Source of the DNA: JANQEU01 sp965228045
Lineage (GTDB): Bacteria > Bacteroidota > Bacteroidia > Cytophagales > Cyclobacteriaceae
DNA: 64,000 nucleotides
Direction: 5' to 3'
Assembly (NCBI GenBank): GCA_965228045.1
Contig: OZ245789.1
Span: 2,418,001-2,482,000, forward strand
This document shows positions 35,957 to 44,976 of the stretch, piece by piece (the first letter of the stretch is position 1; every line of letters begins with the position of its first letter). The position numbers and the translations under genes are program-made. The notes under the pieces are model-generated. The model saw only the letters and a list, made by a program, of their open reading frames with translations, made no database searches and was not told where the DNA came from.

Positions 35957-36751
35957 CTAAAATGAAAGTGTTAGTCCAAGACTCAGATCGTGAAAAAGCT
36001 TGTCGATTGGGACAACCGGGGCCGGGTCATAAATGTTCTGGTAAAGTAGAGCCAGTCCAATGTATTCATTGAAATAATAGGTTACCTCCGAGCTGCTGGC
36101 GAAACGATAATTGTCAAAATTCCTAAACATAGGTTGGTAGTAGGTGCTCAGGTCCAGGTTGAAAAGCTCACCAAAACGACGTTTGAAGCTTAAGTAAACT
36201 GATCCACGTACAGAGGAGATTTCCGGAGCTACGAAGTCAATTGGAGCCACAATATCGTCGGGAACTCCCTGATAGTTCCACCTTTCGAATTCGTAAAATG
36301 CACCAACACCGGCAAAGAATCCGGCCTCCGAATTCATAAAAAGTCGATAACGGATATTCATTCCTCCCGCATACTTCATATCGAGGCTTCTGATTTCCTG
36401 CCAGAGCATCAGGAAGTAAGGTTCAAGAAGCAATTTGTTAGTATCCATCACCCTGCGATACTCCACAAAAACAAATCCACCGCTCATGATGTTTTCATCT
36501 CCAAACCGCGCATATTCAAGTTTATTGGCTACCGTCAATCCGTTTTTCCGTAGGCGAAGTGAAATATCTGCAGTGTTTTCAATTTCAAAAAATTCCCTTT
36601 TCACATTGCGATAGCGGGCGCTGGGAATAAAGCTTCCTTTGATAAATTTGGTCGTGTCCAGGATCACGTTGAAGTTTTCTGTTGGTAGAACCTGCGCATT
36701 GGTTATATACAGGATACACACCATTGAAATTACGAGAATTGAGCGCTTCAT
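35957..36751 (-). CDS. DUF481-like outer-membrane protein
   Basis: The ATG at 36751 gives a signal peptide (ILVISMVCILYITNAQ) and 264 residues in all. The rest alternates beta strands (EFFEIENTADISLRLRK, MNIRYRLFMNSEAGFFAGVG). It ends VVPIDKLFHDLSLGLTLSF, which fits DUF481-type beta-barrel proteins. An in-frame ATG at 36787 is possible but would sit across a 19-bp palindrome at 36759. The protein follows the flavin reductase gene by 41 bases. Confidence 0.65.
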   Translation of the reverse strand: MKRSILVISMVCILYITNAQVLPTENFNVILDTTKFIKGSFIPSARYRNVKREFFEIENTADISLRLRKNGLTVANKLEYARFGDENIMSGGFVFVEYRRVMDTNKLLLEPYFLMLWQEIRSLDMKYAGGMNIRYRLFMNSEAGFFAGVGAFYEFERWNYQGVPDDIVAPIDFVAPEISSVRGSVYLSFKRRFGELFNLDLSTYYQPMFRNFDNYRFASSSEVTYYFNEYIGLALLYQNIYDPAPVVPIDKLFHDLSLGLTLSF

Positions 36752-36758
36752 ATACTTG

Positions 36759-36777
36759 TTGGTAGATTGTCTACCAA
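36759..36777. promoter_or_regulatory. 19-bp palindrome before the barrel protein gene
   Basis: TTGGTAGA and TCTACCAA are perfect inverted copies with a TTG spacer. The palindrome lies 7 bases before the ATG at 36751, over the ribosome-binding region. It may be an operator for a dimeric repressor or a translational hairpin. Confidence 0.5.
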
Positions 36778-36792
36778 AATTAGGCATTGACC

Positions 36793-37458
36793 TTATTCTT
36801 CAAAAACAAGGGCACCGGGACTTGCTCCCAGTTTCTTCAATACCTCATTGAGTTCGCTAACCATTTCTTCCGGCCCGCAAATGTAGAATTGCTGGGAGAA
36901 GTCCACTATATGCTCCTTTAGAAACTCCATAGTAATACGTCCATGGACATGTCCTTCTATCTTTTCTCTTGTAATGGTGGAAATGAAATTCTCTTTTAGC
37001 ATTTCCTGAAAGTCAGCTTCCATGATGACATCTTTGCCTGTTTTGTTGGAGAAAAGGAGTTTGTGGTCCATCAGATTCCCATCGGATTTAAGTGCCCGAA
37101 GTATCGAAATGAAAGGTGTAATACCAGCACCCCCGGCAATGAATACTCCTTTTCCTTTATACGTTATTGCTCCCCAGGCATCATCGATGACGAGGCTGTC
37201 TCCGACAACGAGGGAATCAATTTCCTTCGTCACGCCTTCATGATCCCTGTAAGACTTAATGGTAAACTCCAGGTATTCGTCTTCGGGAAGGGAGGTGAAA
37301 GTGAAAGGCCTTTTTTGATCTCTATAACCCTCCTTGTCAATTGCTACTTCAGTGGCCTGCCCGGGGGAGAAGCTGTAACCTTTCGGTTTCTCCGTTCTTA
37401 TTCTTTTTACATCATGTGTTAATGATAGAATATCTTGAATTTTGACAGTATAAGGCAT
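36793..37458 (-). CDS. ferredoxin-reductase-type flavin oxidoreductase
   Basis: The 221-residue protein has the FAD-binding motif RPFTFTS near residues 50-56, GGAGITPF near 109-116 for NAD(P)H, and YICGPEEMV near 195-203. It lacks the 2Fe-2S domain found in longer phenol hydroxylase-type reductases, so it probably hands electrons to a separate partner. The substrate is unknown. It lies upstream of the barrel protein on the same strand. Confidence 0.85.
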   Translation of the reverse strand: MPYTVKIQDILSLTHDVKRIRTEKPKGYSFSPGQATEVAIDKEGYRDQKRPFTFTSLPEDEYLEFTIKSYRDHEGVTKEIDSLVVGDSLVIDDAWGAITYKGKGVFIAGGAGITPFISILRALKSDGNLMDHKLLFSNKTGKDVIMEADFQEMLKENFISTITREKIEGHVHGRITMEFLKEHIVDFSQQFYICGPEEMVSELNEVLKKLGASPGALVFEE

Positions 37459-37600
37459 AAATATGGTTTGAGTATTTGCTTATTACTACAAATGATAGGT
37501 ACTAATTGTTCAAAATTCTTTACTCAAATTCTGATTTGTTAAATAATCTTATTGGCTTTACCAAATCACATTTATCTTGGGCGGTATGCGTTAAAGAGGC

Positions 37601-38365
37601 ATGGATTACTTTGTAGGTAGGGATTCTATCGTTCGTAAGATTTGGGGAAATAGTGATTTGATCCTGTTCATATTTGCAGGGGCTGCAGCTGAGTTTGCGC
37701 TAAGCAAGGCGGTGGACTGGTTGTATTTCACCGGGCGACTGCCCAAAGATCCGCTTGGACGTTTGTTCTCAACTGTTGCCTACGCAAGGGCAATTGTATT
37801 TTCTGAAAAAGAAGCCAGTCATAAGACCATTGATCATATGGCGGATATTCACAAAGAGCTGGAAAAATCCAGAGGGATGAAAATTCCGGATTGGGCCTAT
37901 CGGGACGTCTTATACATGCTGATTGATTATTCTGAAAGGTCCTATGAAGTGCTTTATCGAAAACCTGACAAAGCTGAGAGAGAAGAGATATACGATGTGT
38001 TTTTCAGAATGGGTGACAGAATGGGATTACAGGAATTGCCTTCTGGTTATGATGAGTGGGTAATTGACAGACAAGCACATCTGGAGAGAAACCTTTCTTA
38101 TAGTGAATACACCGAAGATCTCTTTGCGCAATACAGAAAGCATCTTGGGACTATTCGCTATTTTCTATTGTGCGATGCGCAGAAATTGGTTCTTCCTGAA
38201 AGGGTAAGAGAACTATTGGGATTCAAAAGGAATTCTTTAATCTCACCACTTCTTGGATTTTACAAAATCACACGGAGATTTAGAATAGGCCAAATACTAA
38301 AAGAGCTTATTTTGCCCGGGAAGTATTTGAGAGATATTAAGCAGTTAGACAGAAAGTATGATTAA
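37601..38365 (+). CDS. MpaB-like (DUF2236) oxygenase-family protein
   Basis: The 254-residue helical protein resembles the DUF2236/MpaB oxygenase group. Matching features are an opening WGNSDLILFIFAGAAAEFAL, DPLGRLFSTVAYARAIVFSE, a conserved-type His (HKTIDHMADIH) and YDEWVIDRQAHLERNL. In related proteins the His residues bind heme or iron. It may be an oxygenase acting on a hydrophobic substrate. There is no signal peptide. The family call rests on memory of the pattern and is moderate. Confidence 0.65.
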   Translation: MDYFVGRDSIVRKIWGNSDLILFIFAGAAAEFALSKAVDWLYFTGRLPKDPLGRLFSTVAYARAIVFSEKEASHKTIDHMADIHKELEKSRGMKIPDWAYRDVLYMLIDYSERSYEVLYRKPDKAEREEIYDVFFRMGDRMGLQELPSGYDEWVIDRQAHLERNLSYSEYTEDLFAQYRKHLGTIRYFLLCDAQKLVLPERVRELLGFKRNSLISPLLGFYKITRRFRIGQILKELILPGKYLRDIKQLDRKYD

Positions 38366-38445
38366 TATGTTGTGGTGGAGTGTTTGTAGGCCATGACGCA
38401 TGATTTTTGTTCGCTTTGATGTTTAATAGTTGATAAGGAAATCGC

Positions 38446-38685
38446 ATGTTTGAAAGTAAGGAATTCACGAAATCATTGGATGAAGAGCTTTTTGACGCCT
38501 GGCTCGAGGAAGGTCGGGAGAGTAAAATGGGTTATGCCTATATGATGGTGGTTTGGGATATGTATGATGAAAAATTCAAGCCGCTCTACGTCGATAAACT
38601 AGAAAAGGTCCATCAGTTTCCGGATTCCGGAAGGGAGAAATTTGTTGCGGCGTACGATATTTATTCCCACTCGAAAGTGTTTTGA
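38446..38685 (+). CDS. hypothetical small protein
   Basis: This 79-residue acidic soluble protein is rich in aromatic residues (YAYMMVVWDMYDEKF, KFVAAYDIYSHSKVF). I do not recognise it. It lies between the MpaB-like gene and the methyltransferase gene on the same strand with 80-90 base gaps. Confidence 0.55.
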   Translation: MFESKEFTKSLDEELFDAWLEEGRESKMGYAYMMVVWDMYDEKFKPLYVDKLEKVHQFPDSGREKFVAAYDIYSHSKVF

Positions 38686-38777
38686 TCAATTGTTAGCTGG
38701 TAAACCCTTTTTCCAGAACTAAATCATCCGAAATTGAATTCTAATGATTTACAAATACGTCCATTTAGATTTTACCC

Positions 38778-39398
38778 ATGAACAATCCCTACCGATCGGA
38801 CTTCTGGAATGAGCGCTATGCACGACACGAATACATTTACGGAGAGGAACCTAATCAGTTTTTCAAGACACAAATTGATAATCTCAAACCGGGAAAGGTA
38901 TTGCTACCAGCAGAAGGAGAGGGGAGAAATGCTGTTTATGCTGCATCCATTGGTTGGGAGGTACATGCCTATGACAGTTCAACGGAGGGGTTGAGCAAGG
39001 CCCGAACATTGGCTTCAGCCAGGAACGTGGAAATCCACTATGAAATAGCCAGTCACACCAGCTACAACATAATTCCCGGAGAATATGACCTGATAGGGTT
39101 GATCTATTCGCATACGGATCCCCAAACCCGGAAAATGCTCCATCAGAATTCGATCCAATCTCTTCGAGAGGGAGGAATCATTGTGCTCGAATGTTTCAAT
39201 AAAAAACAACTTGGACTCCCATCGGGAGGACCTAAGGACATTGATATGCTTATGAACGTGGAGACTCTGAGGGAAGATTTCCCGGGACTGGCTTTGGACC
39301 ATCTCGAGGAACTGGAAGTCGAACTGAACGAGGGTGACCTCCACAAGGGTACGGCCTCTATAATTAGAATGATTGGAAGAAAACAGGTTAACGGGTAG
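38778..39398 (+). CDS. class I SAM-dependent methyltransferase
   Basis: The 206-residue protein opens with SDFWNERYARHEYIYGEEPN, a frequent start of TehB-type methyltransferases. Motif I is LLPAEGEGRNAVYAA and the acidic SAM ribose residue is in VHAYDSS. A GEYDLIGLIYSH stretch and SLREGGIIVLECF follow. The substrate is unknown; TehB-like members methylate thiol- or chalcogen-containing compounds. Its stop is 3 bases from the convergent PepSY gene. Confidence 0.85.
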   Translation: MNNPYRSDFWNERYARHEYIYGEEPNQFFKTQIDNLKPGKVLLPAEGEGRNAVYAASIGWEVHAYDSSTEGLSKARTLASARNVEIHYEIASHTSYNIIPGEYDLIGLIYSHTDPQTRKMLHQNSIQSLREGGIIVLECFNKKQLGLPSGGPKDIDMLMNVETLREDFPGLALDHLEELEVELNEGDLHKGTASIIRMIGRKQVNG

Positions 39399-39401
39399 TT
39401 A

Positions 39402-40556
39402 TCAGGCGCTTGCTACCAATTGCCTCTTGTTGCGGGATTTATTGGATTTCTTTTTCAGCTTATTGATCCAGATCAAAGTACCCGTAATGGGCATACTCGT
39501 GGCTATAAGACACGTAATGAAGTAAATGATCTTAGAAAATGTCCCAAAAACATCTCCAACATGCAAGGCTTTGATCGATCGTGCTACTTTCTCGTTGAAT
39601 GGTTTTTCCGAGAAAACTTCTTTTGATTCTGTAATTCCTGAAAATGCATTCAACTCTAAAACATCAGAGGCAGGGGAGGCAAAGAAACCTGAATGATACT
39701 TATAGATTTTGACCGAATTTTGGTCCGGATTTGGAATGTCGATCCTGTAAGACCCCTGGTAAGGTAGCTCATCATCTGCCAATTGAATTAGTTCGTTCAT
39801 AGTAAGTAAGGTTCCCGGGTTGTTGGTTATAACCGTTGCCGGTTCTTCCTGGGATCTGCCACTACTCTGCTCTACACCTAGCATGCTGCGCAGTCCTGTC
39901 CTGTACCATGGAAATGACCATTGCAGTCCTGTCAGTGCCATTATCAATAAAAACACTGCCGTATAAAGGCCCAGGGTGTTGTGCAGATCGTGATTGATTC
40001 TTTTCCAGTTACCGCTCCATTTGATTTTCAATCCCTGGCGCCACGATCTGGCTTTTTGAGGCACCCAAATTACAAGTCCTGTAACTATAATAAATACAAA
40101 AATCATGGTGCTCCAGCCCACAATAGGTCGCCCGATGCTTGTATCCAGTAATAGCCACCTGTGCAACCGGAACATGACTATGAAGAATTCGGAAGCTCCA
40201 CTTTTCGTGTCTCCAATTACATCTCCCGTGTATTGATTGACGAGATAAGTAGTACCTCGGCGTTCGCCTTCTTTTTTTACGTAGAACTGGTAAGTTTTCT
40301 CCTCAGATGGAAAGATGCGAACATTAACAACGTGACCTTCGACCTGTTGCTCCAATTTCTGACTTAATTCTTCCACCGCCATGGGAGCCGAATTGGCTTC
40401 AACGGTGTATTTATCACTATTGAGCCATTCATCGATTTCAGAATGGAAAGTGTAGATGGTACCTGTCAAGCAAACTACGAAGAGAATAAGGCCAGAGGCT
40501 ATTCCCAACCATAAATGAATGTCGTTCAGAAACTTCCTGACTTTTTTCCAGGTCAT
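39402..40556 (-). CDS. PepSY-associated transmembrane protein
   Basis: This 384-residue protein has four membrane helices, with conserved His in HLWLGIASGLILF, FRLHRWLLL and NHDLHNTLGLY. A periplasmic PepSY-like stretch lies between the first two helices. It belongs to the PepSY_TM family, whose members such as FoxB reduce iron-siderophore complexes at the inner membrane with heme-type electron transfer. A role in iron uptake is likely but no TonB gene is beside it. Confidence 0.85.
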   Translation of the reverse strand: MTWKKVRKFLNDIHLWLGIASGLILFVVCLTGTIYTFHSEIDEWLNSDKYTVEANSAPMAVEELSQKLEQQVEGHVVNVRIFPSEEKTYQFYVKKEGERRGTTYLVNQYTGDVIGDTKSGASEFFIVMFRLHRWLLLDTSIGRPIVGWSTMIFVFIIVTGLVIWVPQKARSWRQGLKIKWSGNWKRINHDLHNTLGLYTAVFLLIMALTGLQWSFPWYRTGLRSMLGVEQSSGRSQEEPATVITNNPGTLLTMNELIQLADDELPYQGSYRIDIPNPDQNSVKIYKYHSGFFASPASDVLELNAFSGITESKEVFSEKPFNEKVARSIKALHVGDVFGTFSKIIYFITCLIATSMPITGTLIWINKLKKKSNKSRNKRQLVASA

Positions 40557-40696
40557 AAACCAATATTGGATGTTTATTTAGAATGATTCCAAACGGCAAA
40601 GATGACTGACTTCATAGCGGGATTCAATCCCTAGCAATGGGGAATTGAATAGCTAGGAGTCGCTAAGTTGATCACTACAACTAGTGATAGTAAAAA

Positions 40697-40714
40697 AGGG
40701 GCGATGGCCCCTTC
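40697..40714 (-). terminator. reverse-strand intrinsic terminator
   Basis: On the reverse strand GGGGCC-ATC-GCCCC is followed by six T. It marks the end of a reverse transcript and lies directly after the remnant described at 40721. Confidence 0.7.
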
Positions 40715-40720
40715 AATATG

Positions 40721-40948
40721 TTATGCGGCTTTTAGCCAATTTCTGGCTGCATCCAGGTTATCAAGTACTGCGTTTGCACGTCGATGTCCTTAACCTTTGT
40801 AAGTATGCTTTTTACGGACATACTCGCCACTGTGCTCTTTGGCATTATCACGGCCATTTTTCGGATACCTGCATCAATGGCCCGAGGATACCAATCCTCA
40901 TTTGACTACTGCTGATCATCTTTCTTTACCGTTCCTAATTCTCTCAGA
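40721..40948 (-). other. possible decayed gene remnant downstream of the DUF2306 fragment
   Basis: Between the stop of the DUF2306 gene and the terminator the reverse strand has no long open frame. Broken frames look partly coding: GRDNAKEHSGEYVRKKHTY, then a stop, then GHRRANAVLDNLDAARNWLK to a TAA at 40721. An alternative frame gives a 42-residue peptide. This may be the eroded 3' part of an old gene. Nothing else is visible in 40557-40948. Confidence 0.3.
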
Positions 40949-41350
40949 TCAGCCAGCCAGTTGGATTCCCCCTATTGTCCCTTTTCGGGAAATAAAGATC
41001 AGGCCACCTACCACAGCACTGAAACAGGATAGGATGTATAATCTGCCCAGCCAAATATGGATCGCGGGATGTTTTTCTCTTATTCTTTCAATGAATTGAA
41101 TACAGCCAAGGATCAGGATGACGCCACCTGCGGCAAAATGAATGCCTATTCCAATTGTGGCAGTTTCTTTTTGATCGTCATAAATCCCCGGAAGTATCTC
41201 ATTCCATTGAGTCATATTTCCCTCAATGAGGGCCGCGAAGTAGAAAGCGAGGATGTACAATCCAAAAAGCAATGAACTTGACCATACGGTTACCACAAGT
41301 AGCCTTGCTGCTGTATTCAATGCGTTCTCTTCCTGATTCTTCAATGTCAC
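40949..41350 (-). pseudogene. C-terminally truncated DUF2306 membrane protein
   Basis: The 133 residues match the N-terminal part of DUF2306 proteins, with three helices (VVTVWSSSLLFGLYILAFY, GIHFAAGGVILILGCIQFI, YILSCFSAVVGGLIFI) and the REKHPAIHIWLGRLY loop. Full-length members are about 220-250 residues with more helices. The frame stops after GGIQLAG and the remaining C-terminal helices are not found in the next 230 bases. It is probably a pseudogene or a recently shortened gene. Confidence 0.7.
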
Positions 41351-41394
41351 AGTTTCGGGTGTTAAAAGTGTATTAATACAATTTACTTGTTAAT

Positions 41395-41607
41395 ATGATT
41401 TCAAATAATATGAAGATTAAATATCATGGAAATATTAGCCAAAAAGGAGTAAGATTTACCAGCGGAAGCAAAAATGTCTATTTGGGTGAAGAAGGATATC
41501 TGACACTCTTGCATGGCAGGGATTTTATCCTCAATATCAGGGGTGATTTATTTAATGGCGCAAAACTTTTTATGGAACTAGCAGTCTGGATGAATCGACA
41601 TAACTGA
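41395..41607 (+). CDS. hypothetical small protein
   Basis: The 70-residue reading starts at 41395, or at the internal ATG at 41410. It is soluble, with no known motif. An 8-bp perfect hairpin (GTGTCCTT / AAGGACAC, 41615-41636) follows the stop, which mildly supports a transcript end. Coding status is uncertain. Confidence 0.4.
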   Translation: MISNNMKIKYHGNISQKGVRFTSGSKNVYLGEEGYLTLLHGRDFILNIRGDLFNGAKLFMELAVWMNRHN

Positions 41608-41614
41608 CGGATTG

Positions 41615-41636
41615 GTGTCCTTTATAGTAAGGACAC
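41615..41636. terminator. hairpin after the small gene at 41395
   Basis: GTGTCCTT and AAGGACAC form a perfect 8-bp stem with a TATAGT loop. There is no T tail on either strand, so terminator activity is uncertain. Confidence 0.35.
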
Positions 41637-41789
41637 AAAAATTTCCGCTCGGAATTATTTGCCTTGCTTCAGGGTTTATTAGAGGTAACCTAACCATGCA
41701 ATACTCTCATTCGGGAGGAGCAACAATTTAACTAGTCAGAGTTGTGTTGGGTACATGAAATTTTCACAGTTAACCAAAATTAGAAGATC

Positions 41790-42350
41790 ATGGCAAACAT
41801 TTTATCAAAAGTAGTAAACGGAGTAAAAGGAGGAGTTAAAGGGGCGATGGAAGGCAGTACAGACCTTGGCAGCTCTATTGTAAATTCTGTCAAAAACCTC
41901 GCCATCACCACAGTGAAAAGCACATCGGACCTTGTGGTCAAAGGCATTCAGGTGCCGGCCTCAATCGTTCAGGGGGCATTTGAAGGCATTTCAAATGTCG
42001 GGACCAGTGCTATAAAGCTGGTCAAGGGTATCGTGGATGGAGCCATTCAGGGTGCGATGGACGCTGGAGTCGATCAAAAGGACGCTGTGGAAGGTTCTGT
42101 TAAGCAAGCCCTCCATGCAGGTAAAGAGCTTGGTATTGACATCGGGGAAGTGGCCGTAGAAGCGGTTAAAGGAGCAATCAATGGTGTGAAGCAAGTTGGT
42201 GGAGATACTGTCGAAGCGACAAAAAACTCAATTATAGCAGTTTTGGAAGGGGCAAAAGAAATCGGTGACGAAAGTGCCGAAACGGTAAAGAAAGCATTAA
42301 AAAACGGTGTAGACGGTGCTACCGAAATACTTGATGAGATCAAGAAGTAA
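41790..42350 (+). CDS. repetitive amphipathic-helix protein, LEA-like
   Basis: The 186-residue protein has no signal peptide or stable hydrophobic core. It is built of degenerate repeats around VKGAxxG and VGxxxVExxK-type helices (GVKGGVKGAMEGST, AIQGAMDAGV, VKGAINGVKQVGGDTVEATK, LEGAKEIGDESAETVKKALK). Ala, Gly, Val and Lys dominate. It resembles LEA-type or phasin-like proteins that coat membranes, granules or other proteins under stress. A strong terminator follows. Role is inference. Confidence 0.75.
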   Translation: MANILSKVVNGVKGGVKGAMEGSTDLGSSIVNSVKNLAITTVKSTSDLVVKGIQVPASIVQGAFEGISNVGTSAIKLVKGIVDGAIQGAMDAGVDQKDAVEGSVKQALHAGKELGIDIGEVAVEAVKGAINGVKQVGGDTVEATKNSIIAVLEGAKEIGDESAETVKKALKNGVDGATEILDEIKK

Positions 42351-42363
42351 TAGATTAACAATA

Positions 42364-42404
42364 CAGCTTCACGTTGTAAGGACAGCATCGTGAAGCTGTT
42401 TTTT
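42364..42404 (+). terminator. intrinsic terminator after the repetitive protein gene
   Basis: ACAGCTTCACG pairs with CGTGAAGCTGT and a run of T follows. It ends the single-gene transcript of the repetitive protein. Confidence 0.85.
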
Positions 42405-42455
42405 ATCATTCAGGGAGAGGGATGGTCTTTAATGATCCAAACTGTCTCTACGTTA

Positions 42456-42860
42456 TCACTGGTCAGATTTCACTCTTTTGTGCTCAAGGATTAGGTCCAT
42501 GGCGGCTTCTCTAGTATCAACCGGTTTTACATTCCTCAGGACAAACCGGGCGATTATCTTGGCCAATCCTGAAAGACCTACTGTCAGACTAATGTCAGCT
42601 ACCCGTCCTTTCTCCTGATAATCCTCCCCCCATTTGTTTTTGAGTATCGTATCCATGTTTTTAAGAGCATTCTTAACTTCATTGTCCATCTTGGCATTTG
42701 TGGAATCAGAAATAAGTCCATCAAAGGATTCTTGAAGACCTAGAAGGTATTCTGTCACTTCAGCGATGACCCTGGCGTATTCCTTGCCTTTTAAGTTGGA
42801 GAAATCCAGAAGCAGGATCCTGGCTCCCTCATGGTTAAGAATTTGGATACGATCTGACAT
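42456..42860 (-). CDS. hypothetical STAS-like protein
   Basis: The 134-residue soluble protein starts MSDRIQILNHEGARILLLDF and has mixed alpha/beta character. Features such as ILLLDFSNLKGKEY and FDGLISDSTNAK recall STAS/SEC14-like (SpoIIAA-fold) proteins, but the match is loose. The C-terminus (IIARFVLRNVKPVDTREAA) contains an amphipathic helix. Function unknown. Confidence 0.55.
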   Translation of the reverse strand: MSDRIQILNHEGARILLLDFSNLKGKEYARVIAEVTEYLLGLQESFDGLISDSTNAKMDNEVKNALKNMDTILKNKWGEDYQEKGRVADISLTVGLSGLAKIIARFVLRNVKPVDTREAAMDLILEHKRVKSDQ

Positions 42861-42999
42861 ATTATTGAGCGTTTTGTTCTGATTTCAAGGTAACTCATTT
42901 TCAGTGGGTTAAGAAAGACATTATACATTCTTTGACCTAAATCCATATTGAAGTTATTGATGGTTGATGTTGTTTTAATAATATAAGGCAAGTACGAAG

Positions 43000-43640
<641 letters not shown>

Positions 43641-43688
43641 CCCTATGCCAGAACTATTACTTATCTTAATAGATCATTCGAAACGCTC

Positions 43689-44933
43689 ATGCGCAGATCT
43701 ATTATCTACCTGCTCTTTTTGTCGCTTTCTCTGCCGATCCTTTCCAGGTCCATCCTTATTCCTATGGATGCATCGCAGATGGATCACCTTAAGGCTTATG
43801 GCGTAGCGTATTATGCGCTTTCCGAAAATGAGGAAGTCGACTGGTTGCTCAACTATCGCGGAGGAAGTTTTTTAATCCGTTACCATGAGCGTGTTGCCAA
43901 CGAATGTGTGATGCGAGGTGTTTCCTATGAAGTCATCTCGGATGCACAGGTGAAGGCGCTGCTGGAAGAGATCAGCTCACCAAGCGTAAATATGAACGTA
44001 GTGAAGCTGGAGGTACAGCCCCGAATAGCAGTCTACTCCCCAAAAGATGCCATTATAGAAGATGAATCCGATGCAGTGATCGCCGTGCTTGAGTATGCGG
44101 AGATCCCTTTTACAATCTTATATGACCGTGAGATACTCTTTGGTGAGCTCATCAAATATGACTGGTTGCACCTGCACCACGAGGACTTTACGGGTCAGAT
44201 ATTTAAGCACCAGTTTCGTGAGCAGCACTGGAAGGAAGCCCAGGCTCAAATGCAGGAAGCTACATTGCTGGGCTACAGGAGTGTACAGGAGATGAAATAC
44301 CAGGTGGTGAAGGAGATCCGCACGTTCCTCGGTTCTGGCAGTTATCTCTTTGCTATGTGTTCAGGGGCGGAAACCTTTGACATTGCGCTGGCTACACAGG
44401 GAGCGGCCATTTCCTCAGGTGGCTACGAGGACGCCATCAACTTTGATTATGACCTGGATCTGGATTATAATCAGTCACTGGCATTTGAAAACTTCACCCT
44501 GGAGCATGGCTGGCGTTTTTCGGACATTAATGAAAACTCAATCCGCTTCCGTGATCCGGAGGACTATTACTTCACATTGTTTACTTTCTCTGCGAAATGG
44601 GACATTGTACCGAGCCTGCTTACGCAGAACCATGAACACCTTATAGAGGAGTTTTTTGGGCTAACTACTGCATTCAATGCCGAGCTGGTAAAACCTGATG
44701 TGGTAGTATTGGGTGAAAATGCACGGGTGAATCGAAGCAGGTACCTATATGGCGTCTTCGGGGAGGGACACTGGACCTATTATAGTGGTCATGATCCTGA
44801 GAGGCCTAAGAACAGAAGCAGGGGAGGACCACGCCGACCAATGGTGGAATTACACCCCAATTCTCCCGGCTACCGCCTAATATTGAACAATGTCCTGTTT
44901 CCTGCTGCTAAGAAGAAAAAAAGGAAAACCTGA
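43689..44933 (+). CDS. conserved exported protein with a glutamine-amidotransferase-like elbow
   Basis: The 414-residue protein has a signal peptide (LLFLSLSLPILSRS). Characteristic stretches are SILIPMDASQMDHLKAYGV, YDWLHLHHEDFTGQIF, GSYLFAMCSGAETFDIALA and NSPGYRLILNNVLFPAAKK. I recall close relatives in Bacteroidota being labelled asparagine synthetase B, but neither the N-terminal Cys glutaminase nor the ATP pyrophosphatase motifs are visible. The FAMCSGAE stretch resembles the nucleophile elbow of class I glutamine amidotransferases. The true role is unknown. It is enclosed by repeat arrays on both sides. Confidence 0.75.
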   Translation: MRRSIIYLLFLSLSLPILSRSILIPMDASQMDHLKAYGVAYYALSENEEVDWLLNYRGGSFLIRYHERVANECVMRGVSYEVISDAQVKALLEEISSPSVNMNVVKLEVQPRIAVYSPKDAIIEDESDAVIAVLEYAEIPFTILYDREILFGELIKYDWLHLHHEDFTGQIFKHQFREQHWKEAQAQMQEATLLGYRSVQEMKYQVVKEIRTFLGSGSYLFAMCSGAETFDIALATQGAAISSGGYEDAINFDYDLDLDYNQSLAFENFTLEHGWRFSDINENSIRFRDPEDYYFTLFTFSAKWDIVPSLLTQNHEHLIEEFFGLTTAFNAELVKPDVVVLGENARVNRSRYLYGVFGEGHWTYYSGHDPERPKNRSRGGPRRPMVELHPNSPGYRLILNNVLFPAAKKKKRKT

Positions 44934-44976
44934 AGTCCAGAAATTCAAATCCATTCTTAATTCCAAAATACTAGTT

